Shown here: positions 1-7,547 of the stretch, piece after piece
Layout of the letters: each line of letters opens with the position of its first letter
Numbering within the stretch: the first letter of the stretch is position 1
Assembly: GCA_007119795.1 (NCBI GenBank)
Contig: SKOZ01000088.1
Location: forward strand, 1 to 23,821
DNA: 23,821 nucleotides
Direction: 5' to 3'
Source: Planctomycetales bacterium
GTDB taxonomy: Bacteria; Planctomycetota; Planctomycetia; Pirellulales; Thermoguttaceae
Made by a program: the position numbers and the translations under genes
The notes under the pieces: generated by a model
Told to the model about the DNA's origin: nothing
The model's input: only the letters and a program-made list of their open reading frames with translations
Database searches by the model: none

Positions 1-415
1 CGAAGGCCTGTGCCCCGGCGGCCTGCGAACCCGCCGGCTGCGGATGCTGATGCAGAGCTGAGTTGTGCCTCCCCGCGGTAACGAGGGGTAGGTCTGGTTG
101 ATGTTCACGGCGGCGGCCCAATCCCCGGCGGTTGGGTCGCCGCCGGCGTTTCTTGGCGGCTACCCGATCGACACCTTTGGGCCGTCAACTCCACCGCAGA
201 ACAGGCATCTTGGCAGACATGTTTCCCGTAGGACCGGCATCCTTGTCCGTCATGCCCGTGGTGGACGTCCTTGTCCGTCCCAGCAGAGTGCCAATCGCTC
301 GGAGAGCGATGCCGGCGGGCGACGTATGCTCGATGGGAACTCCCGACGCACGGGGCTGCTCGGTGTGCCTCTACCGCGGTCGCTCGAGGAAGGGTATACT
401 CCGCGGTTTTCCTGA
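1..415. other. Unresolved left edge, possible tail of an upstream gene
   Basis: No complete gene is visible. Three plus-strand frames enter from the left edge and stop at 48-50, 59-61 and 79-81. The frame ending at 59-61 has the most coding-like third positions, and the one ending at 48-50 would give a Cys-rich tail. I cannot tell which, if any, is the end of an upstream protein. A 12-bp direct repeat, tccttgtccgtc, occurs at 240-251 and 268-279. The open frames in both directions here have arginine/proline-rich translations with no recognisable family and look like chance products of high GC. Confidence 0.3.
395..400 (+). promoter_or_regulatory. Possible -10 element of the methyltransferase gene
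   Basis: TATACT lies within GGTATACTCC, 16 bp before the GTG start at 416. No good -35 hexamer is found 16-18 bp upstream, so the call rests on the -10 alone. If used, the leader would be very short. The same GGTATACTC string occurs on the minus strand upstream of the cation exchanger gene. Confidence 0.3.
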
Positions 416-1228
416 GTGCCCTCCCTCTCGCTCCGCGAAAAGCCGGACGTGAAGCAAATCCAGGCGAGCATTTACGACTTCCCGAAGTACTACGACGTCC
501 TTTTCGGCTCCGACTGGAAGGCCGAATACGACTTCATCCTCGCTTCCGCCCGCGAGCACTCCCGCCGCGGCGTGCGCCGCCTTTTCGAGCCTGCCTGCGG
601 GACGGGGCGCCTGCTGTACCGCTTCGCGGCCGCCGGCTTCGCGGTCGCCGGGCTGGACCTCAACCCCCGGGCGGTGGCCTACTGCAACGCGCGGCTGAAG
701 CGCCGCGGCCTGCCGCCGGCGGCCTTTGTGGGCGACATGAGCGACTTCCGCCTGCGCAAGCGCTTCGACGTGGCTTTCAACACGATCAACAGTTTTCGCC
801 ACCTGCCCAGTGAGGATGCGGCCGCCGCGCACCTGCAGTGCGTAGCCGCCGCGCTGGGACGGGGAGGCATCTACGTCCTCGGCCTCCACCTCACGCCCAC
901 CCGGGGAGATCCCCAGGACGAGGAGTCCTGGGCCGCCCGCCGCGGGCACTTGTGTGTGGCTTCGCGGATGCAGTCGCTCTCCCTCGATCGCCGCCGCCGC
1001 CGGGAACGGGTGGCCATGACCATCGACGTCCACACCCCCACGCGGCACTTCCGCATCGCCGACGAGTTCATCTTCCGCACCTACACGGCGAGCCAGATGC
1101 GCGACCTTCTGGCACGGGTGCCGCTGCTCGAGTGGGTGGAGACGTACGACTTCGCCTACCGCATCGATGAGCCGGTTCGAATCGGCCCCGAGACCGAGGA
1201 CGTCGCCCTGGTCCTCCGCAGGCGCTGA
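416..1228 (+). CDS. Class I SAM-dependent methyltransferase (conserved planctomycete family)
   Basis: The 270-residue protein is a Rossmann-fold methyltransferase. Motif I is E58-P-A-C-G-T-G64, the acidic residue after strand 2 is D81 in GLDLNP, and a GDMSDF segment near residue 107 follows as expected for the adenine-binding region. The N-terminal YDFPKYYDVLFGSDW and the central AFNTINSFRHL and GLHLTPT segments match, from memory, a planctomycete-restricted family of unknown substrate. The start at 416 is GTG. An in-frame GTG at 449 is the alternative and would give 259 residues beginning just before the conserved YDFPKYYD block. GAGGAAGG about 20 nt upstream of 416 is too far to be a convincing ribosome-binding site, so the start is uncertain. 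It appears monocistronic, with hairpins following the stop. Confidence 0.85.
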   Translation: MPSLSLREKPDVKQIQASIYDFPKYYDVLFGSDWKAEYDFILASAREHSRRGVRRLFEPACGTGRLLYRFAAAGFAVAGLDLNPRAVAYCNARLKRRGLPPAAFVGDMSDFRLRKRFDVAFNTINSFRHLPSEDAAAAHLQCVAAALGRGGIYVLGLHLTPTRGDPQDEESWAARRGHLCVASRMQSLSLDRRRRRERVAMTIDVHTPTRHFRIADEFIFRTYTASQMRDLLARVPLLEWVETYDFAYRIDEPVRIGPETEDVALVLRRR

Positions 1229-1240
1229 TCGGTTCCTCAA

Positions 1241-1307
1241 GAAAAAGAGAGGCTCCCGGAAAAGCCGCGTCCCAGGGGGGCAGAGGACAGCACACGTTTC
1301 CGGGAGC
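1241..1307 (-). terminator. Inverted repeat with U-tract on the minus strand
   Basis: Perfect 11-bp arms, gctcccggaaa (1252-1262) and tttccgggagc (1297-1307), enclose 34 nt. Read on the minus strand the stem is followed by CTCTCTTTTTC, the arrangement of an intrinsic terminator. Read on the plus strand no T-run follows. This implies transcription entering from the right on the minus strand, although no minus-strand protein gene ends nearby; the closest stop is at 2208. The long loop lowers confidence. Confidence 0.4.
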
Positions 1308-1314
1308 ATTGATC

Positions 1315-1332
1315 GAAGCGACGGCTTCTTTT
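1315..1332 (+). terminator. Short hairpin plus T-run after the methyltransferase
   Basis: gaagc (1315-1319) and gcttc (1324-1328) form a 5-bp stem with loop gacg, followed directly by tttt. It lies 86 bp after the methyltransferase stop and is a modest candidate for its intrinsic terminator. Confidence 0.35.
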
Positions 1333-2207
1333 CGCGGGCGGCCCGACCTCTGGTAACGGTAGTCGCCGGAGGGGTACCGCCGGGTTCGACAGGCAGCCCT
1401 GTGTTGGGCCGGGCATTCTCTTGCCGGTCGCCGCGACGAGCCGCCGCCTCCTGCGGCGCCTCTCGCCGCAGACGATGCGGCATTCCAGGCGTCGGTGCGA
1501 TGCTGCCGCTCCGGCCGCCGGCGGGAAACCCGCCGCGCAGCCCAACCGCCGAGCCGGCAGACTCGCTGCTCCCCGAGCGACCGGGGTGGTCCCGCCACTC
1601 GCCGCCGGCCCTTCCATGGCCGGCCCGCGAAGAGACCTCGCCGGTGCGCCCCACCACTTCATGTTAACACTCGCCGAAGGAAAGGCGAAGCGCACCGCAC
1701 GAGCGTCCATGCTGGCGGCGAACGCTTCGTGGTCCGCAGGAGCCCCGCTGGGCAAGGCCCCCCGTGCAGACCCATCCACGTGGATTGTCAATCGGCAATG
1801 AGCTTCCCCGGCGGCTGCCGACGACGCTCACCTCATCGATGAGGAGGCGAAGATAGGGGATCGACTCAGCGGCGTCAAGGCCGGTTTTTCGCGTCGCAGC
1901 CGCACGCGGCACCAGCGGCACTCCGCGCCCGGCCGAGCGCTGCTCGGTCGTGCCGCGGTGGCAGGTCACCCGCCCTGCGGGATACCTCAGCCCTGCCCAA
2001 AGGGCGCAGGGCGCCGGCCGCGTCGCCCTGCCCGGCACCGCCGAAGCACCCTCGCGCGAAGCACGCTATTCTTACAGCTCCCGGTGCGCGCCGGTGGGCA
2101 CCCAACGCCACGGATTCTCGCCGAACACTTCGTCGATGAGCGACGACTGAGACGTCGAAGGGAGTACTCTGGCGGCAGGACAGGAATCCGAAGGGCGGGC
2201 TCGTTAA
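1333..2207. other. Long stretch with no convincing gene
   Basis: About 875 bp where frames on both strands give low-complexity Arg/Ala/Pro/Gly translations with no family resemblance. Several strong hairpins are present, for example gccctg (1990-1995) with cagggc (2007-2012), with ccc/ggg pairing inside. I compared both strands by eye with the conserved cores of RNase P RNA, tmRNA, SRP RNA and 6S RNA and found no match. The minus-strand terminator at 1241-1307 leaves open an unannotated minus-strand transcript. Otherwise I see nothing here. Confidence 0.5.
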
Positions 2208-3107
2208 TCAGCGGCGAGGCTGGCCCGGTCGAGATGCCGTCATCGGCGGCCCCTCCGCGGCCTCGAACGCCGCCGCGCGCAGCGCCACCTGTCCGGCAAG
2301 GACCGCGAATTCGTGCCGCACCAACGGATGCACGCCTTCCAGACGCCTTGCCAGCCGCTGCATCCCCACGGGATTTACTTCCGCCGTGCGGGCCAGGCTC
2401 CCCACGAAGGTGGCCGTCTGGATGAAGTTCGTGTCCGCCGTCCGTCCCACCAGGGGCTGGAAGGTCTTGGTGAGGAACTCTGCCCCGGCCGGCTCGATGT
2501 GCATGAAGGCGTCCAGGCGGCTGGCGACGTAATGGCGGCCGTCCGATTCCTTCGAGTACTCGCTGCGGAGCACCATCACGCCGCGCCCCGTCAATACGCG
2601 GCCGAAAAGCGGCCCCGTGTACGTCCCCTCCACGTACAGGACGTGCGTGTCGCGGCTGCGGTAGATGAACTGCATCCAGCCTTCCGTCCCCTCGGCATCG
2701 GCCAACTCGAAGGTGTCGGCATCCACCTGGCTGAGCGCCAATTGGCTCAGGCCCAACTCCTGCCAGATATTCACCACCACGTCGGGATGCTCGACAAGGA
2801 ACAGGTACAGCTCCGGATCGCACTGGACGACGCGGACCGGCAGCCGCCGGAAGACGCTGGTATGCTCCAGCACGGCGTCGACGCGTGCGCGGGCCTCCGG
2901 CGTCAAACGCTCGCGGGGGATCGACCGCGCGGCGTCGTCCTGGGCGGCATGATGGGTATGGGCCTGGAAGGGATTCAACCGCAGCGCCGGCAAAGGATTC
3001 CCCGCCGCCGGCTCCGCCGCAACCAGCAGCAGACCCGCCGCCAGCGCCGTACGCCAAGCCCCGCGGCCCTCCCTCCGCGTCCTCTTCCCGACGCTGGTAG
3101 CGCCCAT
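2208..3107 (-). CDS. Secreted conserved planctomycete protein, function unknown
   Basis: The product is 299 residues from the ATG at 3107, preceded on the minus strand by a G-rich CTGGGGGGGAATT. The frame stays open upstream to 3290, but those residues are low-complexity. The chosen start gives a typical signal peptide: basic GKRTRREGR, then a hydrophobic ALAAGLLLVAA, with a likely cleavage after an Ala-Ala-Gly stretch near residue 35. The mature part has the segments EHPDVVVNIWQELGLS, TEGWMQFIYRSRDTHVLYVEG, SRLDAFMHIEP, LTKTFQPLVGRTAD and FVGSLARTAEVNPVGMQRLA. I recall these as strongly conserved across Planctomycetota in proteins of unknown function. It is probably periplasmic or surface-associated. 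No catalytic motif is evident. It is divergent from the HEAT-repeat gene, with 420 bp between them. Confidence 0.8.
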   Translation of the reverse strand: MGATSVGKRTRREGRGAWRTALAAGLLLVAAEPAAGNPLPALRLNPFQAHTHHAAQDDAARSIPRERLTPEARARVDAVLEHTSVFRRLPVRVVQCDPELYLFLVEHPDVVVNIWQELGLSQLALSQVDADTFELADAEGTEGWMQFIYRSRDTHVLYVEGTYTGPLFGRVLTGRGVMVLRSEYSKESDGRHYVASRLDAFMHIEPAGAEFLTKTFQPLVGRTADTNFIQTATFVGSLARTAEVNPVGMQRLARRLEGVHPLVRHEFAVLAGQVALRAAAFEAAEGPPMTASRPGQPRR

Positions 3108-3527
3108 AATTCCCCCCCAGGTTGGTTCTGCGCCGGTGCCGCCAATCCTTGAGCGGGACGCTTCGCAGCACTGCGCGCCTCTCGCTCGCCAACGAACGGG
3201 CGGCGTCTCCGGCTCTCTTGCGTCCCGCGGCTCCAGAACCCTGCGGCCGGGTCTGCCGGCACCATGCGGGGGGCCGGGTCGGGACTCCACCGGTGTCCTT
3301 GATTATTCGGTTTCTTCCGGCTCTATCGGTCAGTCAATTTGCTCCATCTCTTAGAGGTCGGACATCACCAACCAGTCGCCGGCCTCCCCTGCCGGTGGCG
3401 CCATCGCATACCCCTGGGAAAGGTTCCTGAATGACCTTGAGTCGCGGGCTTCGTTTGCCGAGAATACGCCGCTTCGCATTCCTGGAGTCGCCAGCCATAT
3501 TCTCATCTCCAGGGGGAGTTCGGTATC
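3108..3527. other. Divergent intergenic region
   Basis: This 420-bp spacer separates the secreted protein (minus) from the HEAT-repeat gene (plus) and must hold both promoters, but no clear -35/-10 pair was found. On the minus strand a 51-codon frame runs from an ATG at 3506 to a TAA at 3351, with a less arginine-rich translation than most antisense frames here. Its third-position GC is lower than that of the neighbouring genes, and the only SD-like GGAG abuts its ATG with no spacer. I therefore do not call it a gene. Confidence 0.4.
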
Positions 3528-4823
3528 ATGCCACGTTCCGCAGTCTCCGCCCGCCGCCGCTCGACACCCGCCGCCGCTTTGTCCGGCGGCGTGCGGCGCC
3601 GCCGACTCCTCGTCGTGGCCCTGGTCGTCTTCGTGGGACTCCTCGCCGCCGGTTATGCGGTGCGAGGTCCCGCGGCAACCGCCTGGATCGCCCATCGGTG
3701 GCATCTCCGCCTTGGCGCCGCCGAAGCGGCCGACGCCCCCGTGGTGGCCCGGAGTCTGACCGAACTGGGCGAGCCGGGGATCGAGCGTCTCGTCGCTTCC
3801 CTCAACTCGGAACGGGAGAGCGTGGCTGCCGCCAGCCGCGAAGCCCTCTGGCGCGAGCTTGCCGCGTGGGAGTCCTGCCCCCCGGAAGAAAGCGCCCCGC
3901 GCATCGCCCATCTCGCTGCCGCTCTGGCGGCGTCTTTGGAGCAGTCGAACCCACGCGGTCGTCGCGAGGCTGCCCGGCTTGCAGCACGGATCCTCCGCTG
4001 GCCGATCCATCCCCGGCACGGTGACCGGGTTGCCGTGATCGCCGCCTGTGAAAGCGTCGTCCGCGCCGAAGCGGCGCGGGGGGAGGGAGGCGGAGCGCCC
4101 GCGCCACACCGGGCTGCTGAAAGCGCCATCCAACCGGGTCGCCCCCTGGAGGCGCCGGAGGCGGGCGGACCGATTTCCCGGCTCGCTCCCCTTCCGGGCG
4201 GCGCGTTGCCCATCGAGCGCCTCGACGAGATCCGCGGCCGCGGCGAGATCGCCTCCCTCCCGGTGGCCGAGCCGGCGGTCCTCCCGGAATCGGGCACCGT
4301 CTTCCGCCCCCTGACTCCCCTTTCCCCACCCGCCCCAGCGAACACGCCGGGCTCCGGATCGGCCGGCGACGACTCCCCTGCGTCGAGCCAGCGGCCAGCG
4401 CATGACAGGCCGGTTCCCCCGTCGATCGGCCCGTCGGAGTACCCGAAGACCGACACGTGGCAGCTCCTCGCCACGCTGGTTGATGACGGCGGGGACGCCC
4501 CGGTGCGGGCGGAGCTCGTCCGCCGCGGGCTGGGCCCCGCAGAGATCGAGATCGGCCGCCGCATGCACGATCCCGACGCCGCGGTCCGCCGGTCTCTGGC
4601 GGAGATCCTCCCCCGGCTCCCGGGCATCGACGCCTCCGTCTGGCTCCTGCGGCTCTGCGAAGACGACGACCCTGCCGTCCGCCGGACTGCCATGGGCATC
4701 CTGGCCACCACGGGCGACCGCGGTGTTCTCGACCGCCTGGAACGCATCGCTCGCGCCGATCCCGACCCCGGCATCCGGCAGCAGGCGGAGCGCCTCGGCT
4801 CGAGCCGTTCCCCGCGTCGCTGA
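3528..4823 (+). CDS. Membrane-anchored HEAT-repeat protein
   Basis: The 431-residue protein has a basic N-terminus, one hydrophobic segment at about 25-44 (LLVVALVVFVGLLAAGYAV) and no further membrane spans, so it is probably a single-pass anchor with the body outside the cytoplasm. Residues about 65-175 and 310-424 form helical repeats with the HEAT/PBS-lyase-like pattern of paired Asp and Arg, such as DDDPAVRRTAMGIL near 379 and DPDAAVRRSLAEIL near 348. A Pro/Ala/Gly-rich linker of about 120 residues (185-305) separates the two blocks. Such repeats bind proteins; the partner is unknown. The ATG at 3528 is preceded by GGGGGAG at 3512-3518. The gene converges with the hydrolase gene, leaving 50 bp between stops. 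No function beyond a scaffold role can be claimed. Confidence 0.75.
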   Translation: MPRSAVSARRRSTPAAALSGGVRRRRLLVVALVVFVGLLAAGYAVRGPAATAWIAHRWHLRLGAAEAADAPVVARSLTELGEPGIERLVASLNSERESVAAASREALWRELAAWESCPPEESAPRIAHLAAALAASLEQSNPRGRREAARLAARILRWPIHPRHGDRVAVIAACESVVRAEAARGEGGGAPAPHRAAESAIQPGRPLEAPEAGGPISRLAPLPGGALPIERLDEIRGRGEIASLPVAEPAVLPESGTVFRPLTPLSPPAPANTPGSGSAGDDSPASSQRPAHDRPVPPSIGPSEYPKTDTWQLLATLVDDGGDAPVRAELVRRGLGPAEIEIGRRMHDPDAAVRRSLAEILPRLPGIDASVWLLRLCEDDDPAVRRTAMGILATTGDRGVLDRLERIARADPDPGIRQQAERLGSSRSPRR

Positions 4824-4830
4824 CGCGGGG
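4810..4830. terminator. 9-bp hairpin spanning a stop codon between convergent genes
   Basis: ccccgcgtc (4810-4818) and gacgcgggg (4822-4830) pair perfectly around a 3-nt loop, gct. The TGA stop of the HEAT gene (4821-4823) sits in the loop and second arm. No T-run follows on either strand. Its position between two convergent genes suggests a shared bidirectional terminator or transcript 3' end, but the missing U-tract makes this uncertain. Confidence 0.4.
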
Positions 4831-4873
4831 TTCCGGCCGAGGGGTGCGGTAGCGCAGACTTCTCCTCTCTGCC

Positions 4874-7192
4874 TCAGCGACCCACGGGAGCCGGCCAGTC
4901 GAGCACCTCGTGCAGGAAGTCGAAGGTGCCGCGACCGTGGATCGTGTGGGGGCCGACGAACCACTCGATGCGGCACCGCTCGCCGATCCCCAGGCGGGCG
5001 GCGTACAGAAAGCGGACTTTGGCGAACTCGTAAGCCACCTGCTCGTCGGGGGCGACGCCGTCGAAGTGCCCCCGCTCGACCATGAAGGGCCGCGGAGCGA
5101 TCAGCGCCGCCATCTCGGCGTAGTTGAACGTGCCGCCGAGGTCGAACTCGAAGATCTCGTACTCGCCGGTCCAGACGTAGCTGTAGGGGGACCGCGTCGT
5201 GGCGTTCTTCCAGACCCACTCGTTGAAGTCGGCCGAGCAGATCACCGCCATGTAGCCGTCGACGAGCGGAGGGACGCGCATCGCCGTCTTGCCCCCGTAC
5301 GAGAGGCCGTAGAAGGCGATGCGTTCGTCGTCCACGAAGTCCAGCGAGCCCAGCCAATCGACGATCTGCTGGTGCTGGGGGACGATGATCGAAAAGAGAG
5401 TCTTGCCCAGGGGGTTGGCCTTCCGCTGCAAGGTGCGGAAGCGGTCGCCGAAAAGGTAGAGGTTCTGCGGCGCGAAGACGACGAAGCCGCGTTCGGCCAG
5501 CCGAGCGGCGTAGTCGCCGTAAGCGCCGTGGTCGCCGGTGACGAGCTCCTGGGGGCGCCCCTCGAGGCCGTGCTGGCAAACGACCAGCGGCCGCCGCTCT
5601 CCCTCGCCGATATCGCGGGGAACCAGCAGGACACCGTAGGCGAAGACGTTCTCGAAGACGTCGAGAACCACCTCGTATCCCGAAAACGCCGGCTCGTCGT
5701 ACAGCAGCCGCGACCGCGGATCGGGGGGCGAAAGGGGGAGGTCGAAGCGGCCGATGACCTCGTCATAGAAGTGCTCGCGATAGGGGGCGATGCTTTCCGT
5801 GTACGCCTCCAGCGAGTCGTACTCCACGTCGGCGAGGAAGGCGCGGCGTTGGGACTCGCTCTCGCCGATGAGCCACTCGTTGTGGCGGACGATCTGGTGG
5901 ACCTGGCGTTCCATCCGCTCGTCGGGGTCGTCGGCCGCGTGGAGGCGCCGCGGTCCGCCCGAGGGGGAGCCGGTACCGGGAGGCGGAACATCCGGTAGCA
6001 GTGCCGCGAGGAAGCCATCGAGCGCCGCATCGCTTCCCGCAGTCCCCCCGCCGCCGTCGCTCTCGATGAGCTGCAACCAGTCGGCTACCCCCAAGTCTTC
6101 CACGAGGCGGGCCGCGCGGGCCACCTCGCGGCGAACGACCTCGGGCGCAGGTGTCACGAGCCGCCCCGGCCCGCCGCCGGTGCCCGGCGGGATCACCATC
6201 TCGGGCCCGGCCGCGGCCTCGACGACCAGGGCTCGGGGGGCGATCATGGCGGCCAGCTCGGCGTCGCCGAACCGTTCCAGGAGGCCGAAGACGTTTCGGT
6301 CCAGCGGCTCCTCCCAGAGCGCGTGCCGGCAGTCGAAGTATCCGCTGACCAGGGCTGCGTCGATCCGCGGGTCCAGTGCCGCCGAGTACAAGGCGAGCAT
6401 CCCGCCGTCGCCCCAACCGGCGACGCCGACGGGCAACTCCGCCCCTTCCGGCTCCTGCTCCAGCGCGTCGATGCCCGCCAGTACCTTCTGGACCTCGTAG
6501 CCGATCAGGTGCCGGCCGAGGACGAAGGCGGCGCGGTAGAGGTATTCGCGCCGGGAGAGCCGCGGGATGCGGAGCATGGGGTGTTCCACCGGCTCGCGGT
6601 CGACGATCACCGGGACGAGCACGCGGCAGCCCCGCTCCGCAAGCCGCCGGGCGAGCTGCATCTCGGCCGCGAGGCCCTCGGCCAAGGCGGCCAGCATCTC
6701 GGGGGAGTGGTCGGGGTGGGGGATCACGACCAGATTGGCCACCGGGGAATTCCCTGTGGGGCGAAGCAGAAGCCCCTCCCCGAAGACGTCGCCGAAGGCC
6801 CGCCAGCGGACGACAAGGGCTTCGTAGCCCTCGCCGCGGGCGATCGGCGCGGGACGGGCCGTGGTGGCGATCAGCTCGAGGGGCCGCGGCGCAGCTCGCT
6901 CGTCCCGGATCCCCAGGATGTGCGCCAGCCGGCGGCGGTTCGTTTCCACCGAAGCGGCGTAGTCGTCCGCCGAGGCGAAGTCGCGGTCCCAGTGGGCGGG
7001 GCGTTGATCGATCGCTCGCTCCAGGGCGGCAAGAAGGAAACGGTCGATCTCCGCGACCATCTCCGAGGCCAGGTCGCCCTCGAACGTCAGCGGCTCCGTC
7101 CCGGGCAGAGTCGGACCCGAAGGGGGCTGGGCCGCTGCAGTGACCGTGACGGCCAACACGGAGGTGGCGTAGGCGAGCAGGCGGGGTAGCAT
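4874..7192 (-). CDS. Secreted tandem alpha/beta hydrolase, N-terminal half degenerate
   Basis: The start was set at the ATG at 7192 (772 residues) because GAGGTG (7199-7204) lies 6 nt ahead of it; a GTG at 7201 would add three residues. In 775-residue numbering from that GTG, a signal peptide covers about 1-25. Two copies of an alpha/beta-hydrolase fold of the dienelactone hydrolase/acetyl-xylan-esterase type follow. The C-terminal copy (about 480-775) has the nucleophile elbow G632-L-S634-Y-G-G, an HG motif at H545 in CQHGLEG, and a catalytic-type His in GPHTIHG (H752 or H755). The N-terminal copy (about 110-400) keeps parallel landmarks, including IAPRALVVEA against IAPRPFMVER, but its elbow reads G262-W-G264-D-G-G, with Gly in place of the Ser, and has no matching C-terminal His. 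It probably acts on an ester in the periplasm; the substrate is unknown. Confidence 0.8.
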   Translation of the reverse strand: MLPRLLAYATSVLAVTVTAAAQPPSGPTLPGTEPLTFEGDLASEMVAEIDRFLLAALERAIDQRPAHWDRDFASADDYAASVETNRRRLAHILGIRDERAAPRPLELIATTARPAPIARGEGYEALVVRWRAFGDVFGEGLLLRPTGNSPVANLVVIPHPDHSPEMLAALAEGLAAEMQLARRLAERGCRVLVPVIVDREPVEHPMLRIPRLSRREYLYRAAFVLGRHLIGYEVQKVLAGIDALEQEPEGAELPVGVAGWGDGGMLALYSAALDPRIDAALVSGYFDCRHALWEEPLDRNVFGLLERFGDAELAAMIAPRALVVEAAAGPEMVIPPGTGGGPGRLVTPAPEVVRREVARAARLVEDLGVADWLQLIESDGGGGTAGSDAALDGFLAALLPDVPPPGTGSPSGGPRRLHAADDPDERMERQVHQIVRHNEWLIGESESQRRAFLADVEYDSLEAYTESIAPYREHFYDEVIGRFDLPLSPPDPRSRLLYDEPAFSGYEVVLDVFENVFAYGVLLVPRDIGEGERRPLVVCQHGLEGRPQELVTGDHGAYGDYAARLAERGFVVFAPQNLYLFGDRFRTLQRKANPLGKTLFSIIVPQHQQIVDWLGSLDFVDDERIAFYGLSYGGKTAMRVPPLVDGYMAVICSADFNEWVWKNATTRSPYSYVWTGEYEIFEFDLGGTFNYAEMAALIAPRPFMVERGHFDGVAPDEQVAYEFAKVRFLYAARLGIGERCRIEWFVGPHTIHGRGTFDFLHEVLDWPAPVGR

Positions 7193-7347
7193 CGGTGGCA
7201 CCTCGGATAAGCATTCGACGGTTGCGGAAACTCCTCGGGGCCCAACTTACCCTCCACGACACCCCCCTTCAAGCAGCGACAGAGGCGCATCGGCGATCCC
7301 CCTGAGCAGCTGGGGGTCGGCAGTGCATCTTCCCTCCCACGGTTCAT
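7087..7347 (-). CDS. Doubtful 86-codon leader frame with an ideal ribosome-binding site
   Basis: On the minus strand an ATG at 7347 follows AGGAGG (7354-7359) with a 6-nt spacer, the best SD arrangement in this region. The frame runs 86 codons to a stop at 7087, overlapping the start of the hydrolase gene by 106 bp in another reading frame. The translation is Cys- and Pro-rich and matches no family I know; the part inside the hydrolase is clearly a shadow. It could be a leader peptide whose translation influences the hydrolase start, or the SD may be chance. Confidence 0.2.
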   Translation of the reverse strand: MNRGREDALPTPSCSGGSPMRLCRCLKGGVVEGKLGPEEFPQPSNAYPRCHRCYPACSPTPPPCWPSRSLQRPSPLRVRLCPGRSR

Positions 7348-7547
7348 ACCAATCCTCCTAACGCTTATGTTCCTCAGGGTGTGAGCATTTTGTCGGCACA
7401 GTTTCCCTAAGGCGGCAGGACCACTCAATTCGCCCAAACCGAAAGCCCGATGATGACGAAAGCCCGTGCCCCACGACGGCTGCCCGAGACCCTGGGCTCC
7501 GGCAACGTGATTCGACCTCCCCACCGACCGACCTTCGCGGAAGGCCC
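7193..7547. other. Divergent intergenic region before the chemotaxis fusion gene
   Basis: About 355 bp separate the hydrolase start (minus) and the CheW-REC-HPt gene (plus). Apart from the SD/ATG at 7345-7359 on the minus strand, no convincing promoter pair was found on either strand. A sigma-28-like GCCCGATGA at about 7445 lacks a proper TAAA box and was not accepted. Confidence 0.4.

Noticed and set aside
240..279. 12-bp direct repeat tccttgtccgtc
   Set aside because: There are only two copies with no flanking structure, so it could be chance in biased sequence. It does not support a CRISPR or mobile element.
371..1657. 428-codon minus-strand frame opposite the methyltransferase
   Set aside because: It is antisense to a recognised methyltransferase with intact SAM motifs, and the translation has no domain features.
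1310..1680. Possible RNase P RNA, tmRNA or 6S RNA on the minus strand
   Set aside because: Short resemblances such as gttcgaca and gaacccgg were seen, but the conserved RNase P GAAAGTCCGGGC core, the tmRNA acceptor ends and the SRP tetraloop core are absent.
3351..5579. 742-codon minus-strand frame across the HEAT gene and the end of the hydrolase
   Set aside because: It spans two convergent genes and an intergenic region in a third frame, with Arg/Pro/Gly-rich sequence. Only its last 51 codons look less random, and they have no usable ribosome-binding site.
7430..7460. Sigma-28-like GCCCGATGA before the chemotaxis fusion gene
   Set aside because: The match to GCCGATAA is imperfect and the upstream box is TCAA at 16 bp rather than TAAA at 15, too weak to claim flagellar sigma control.
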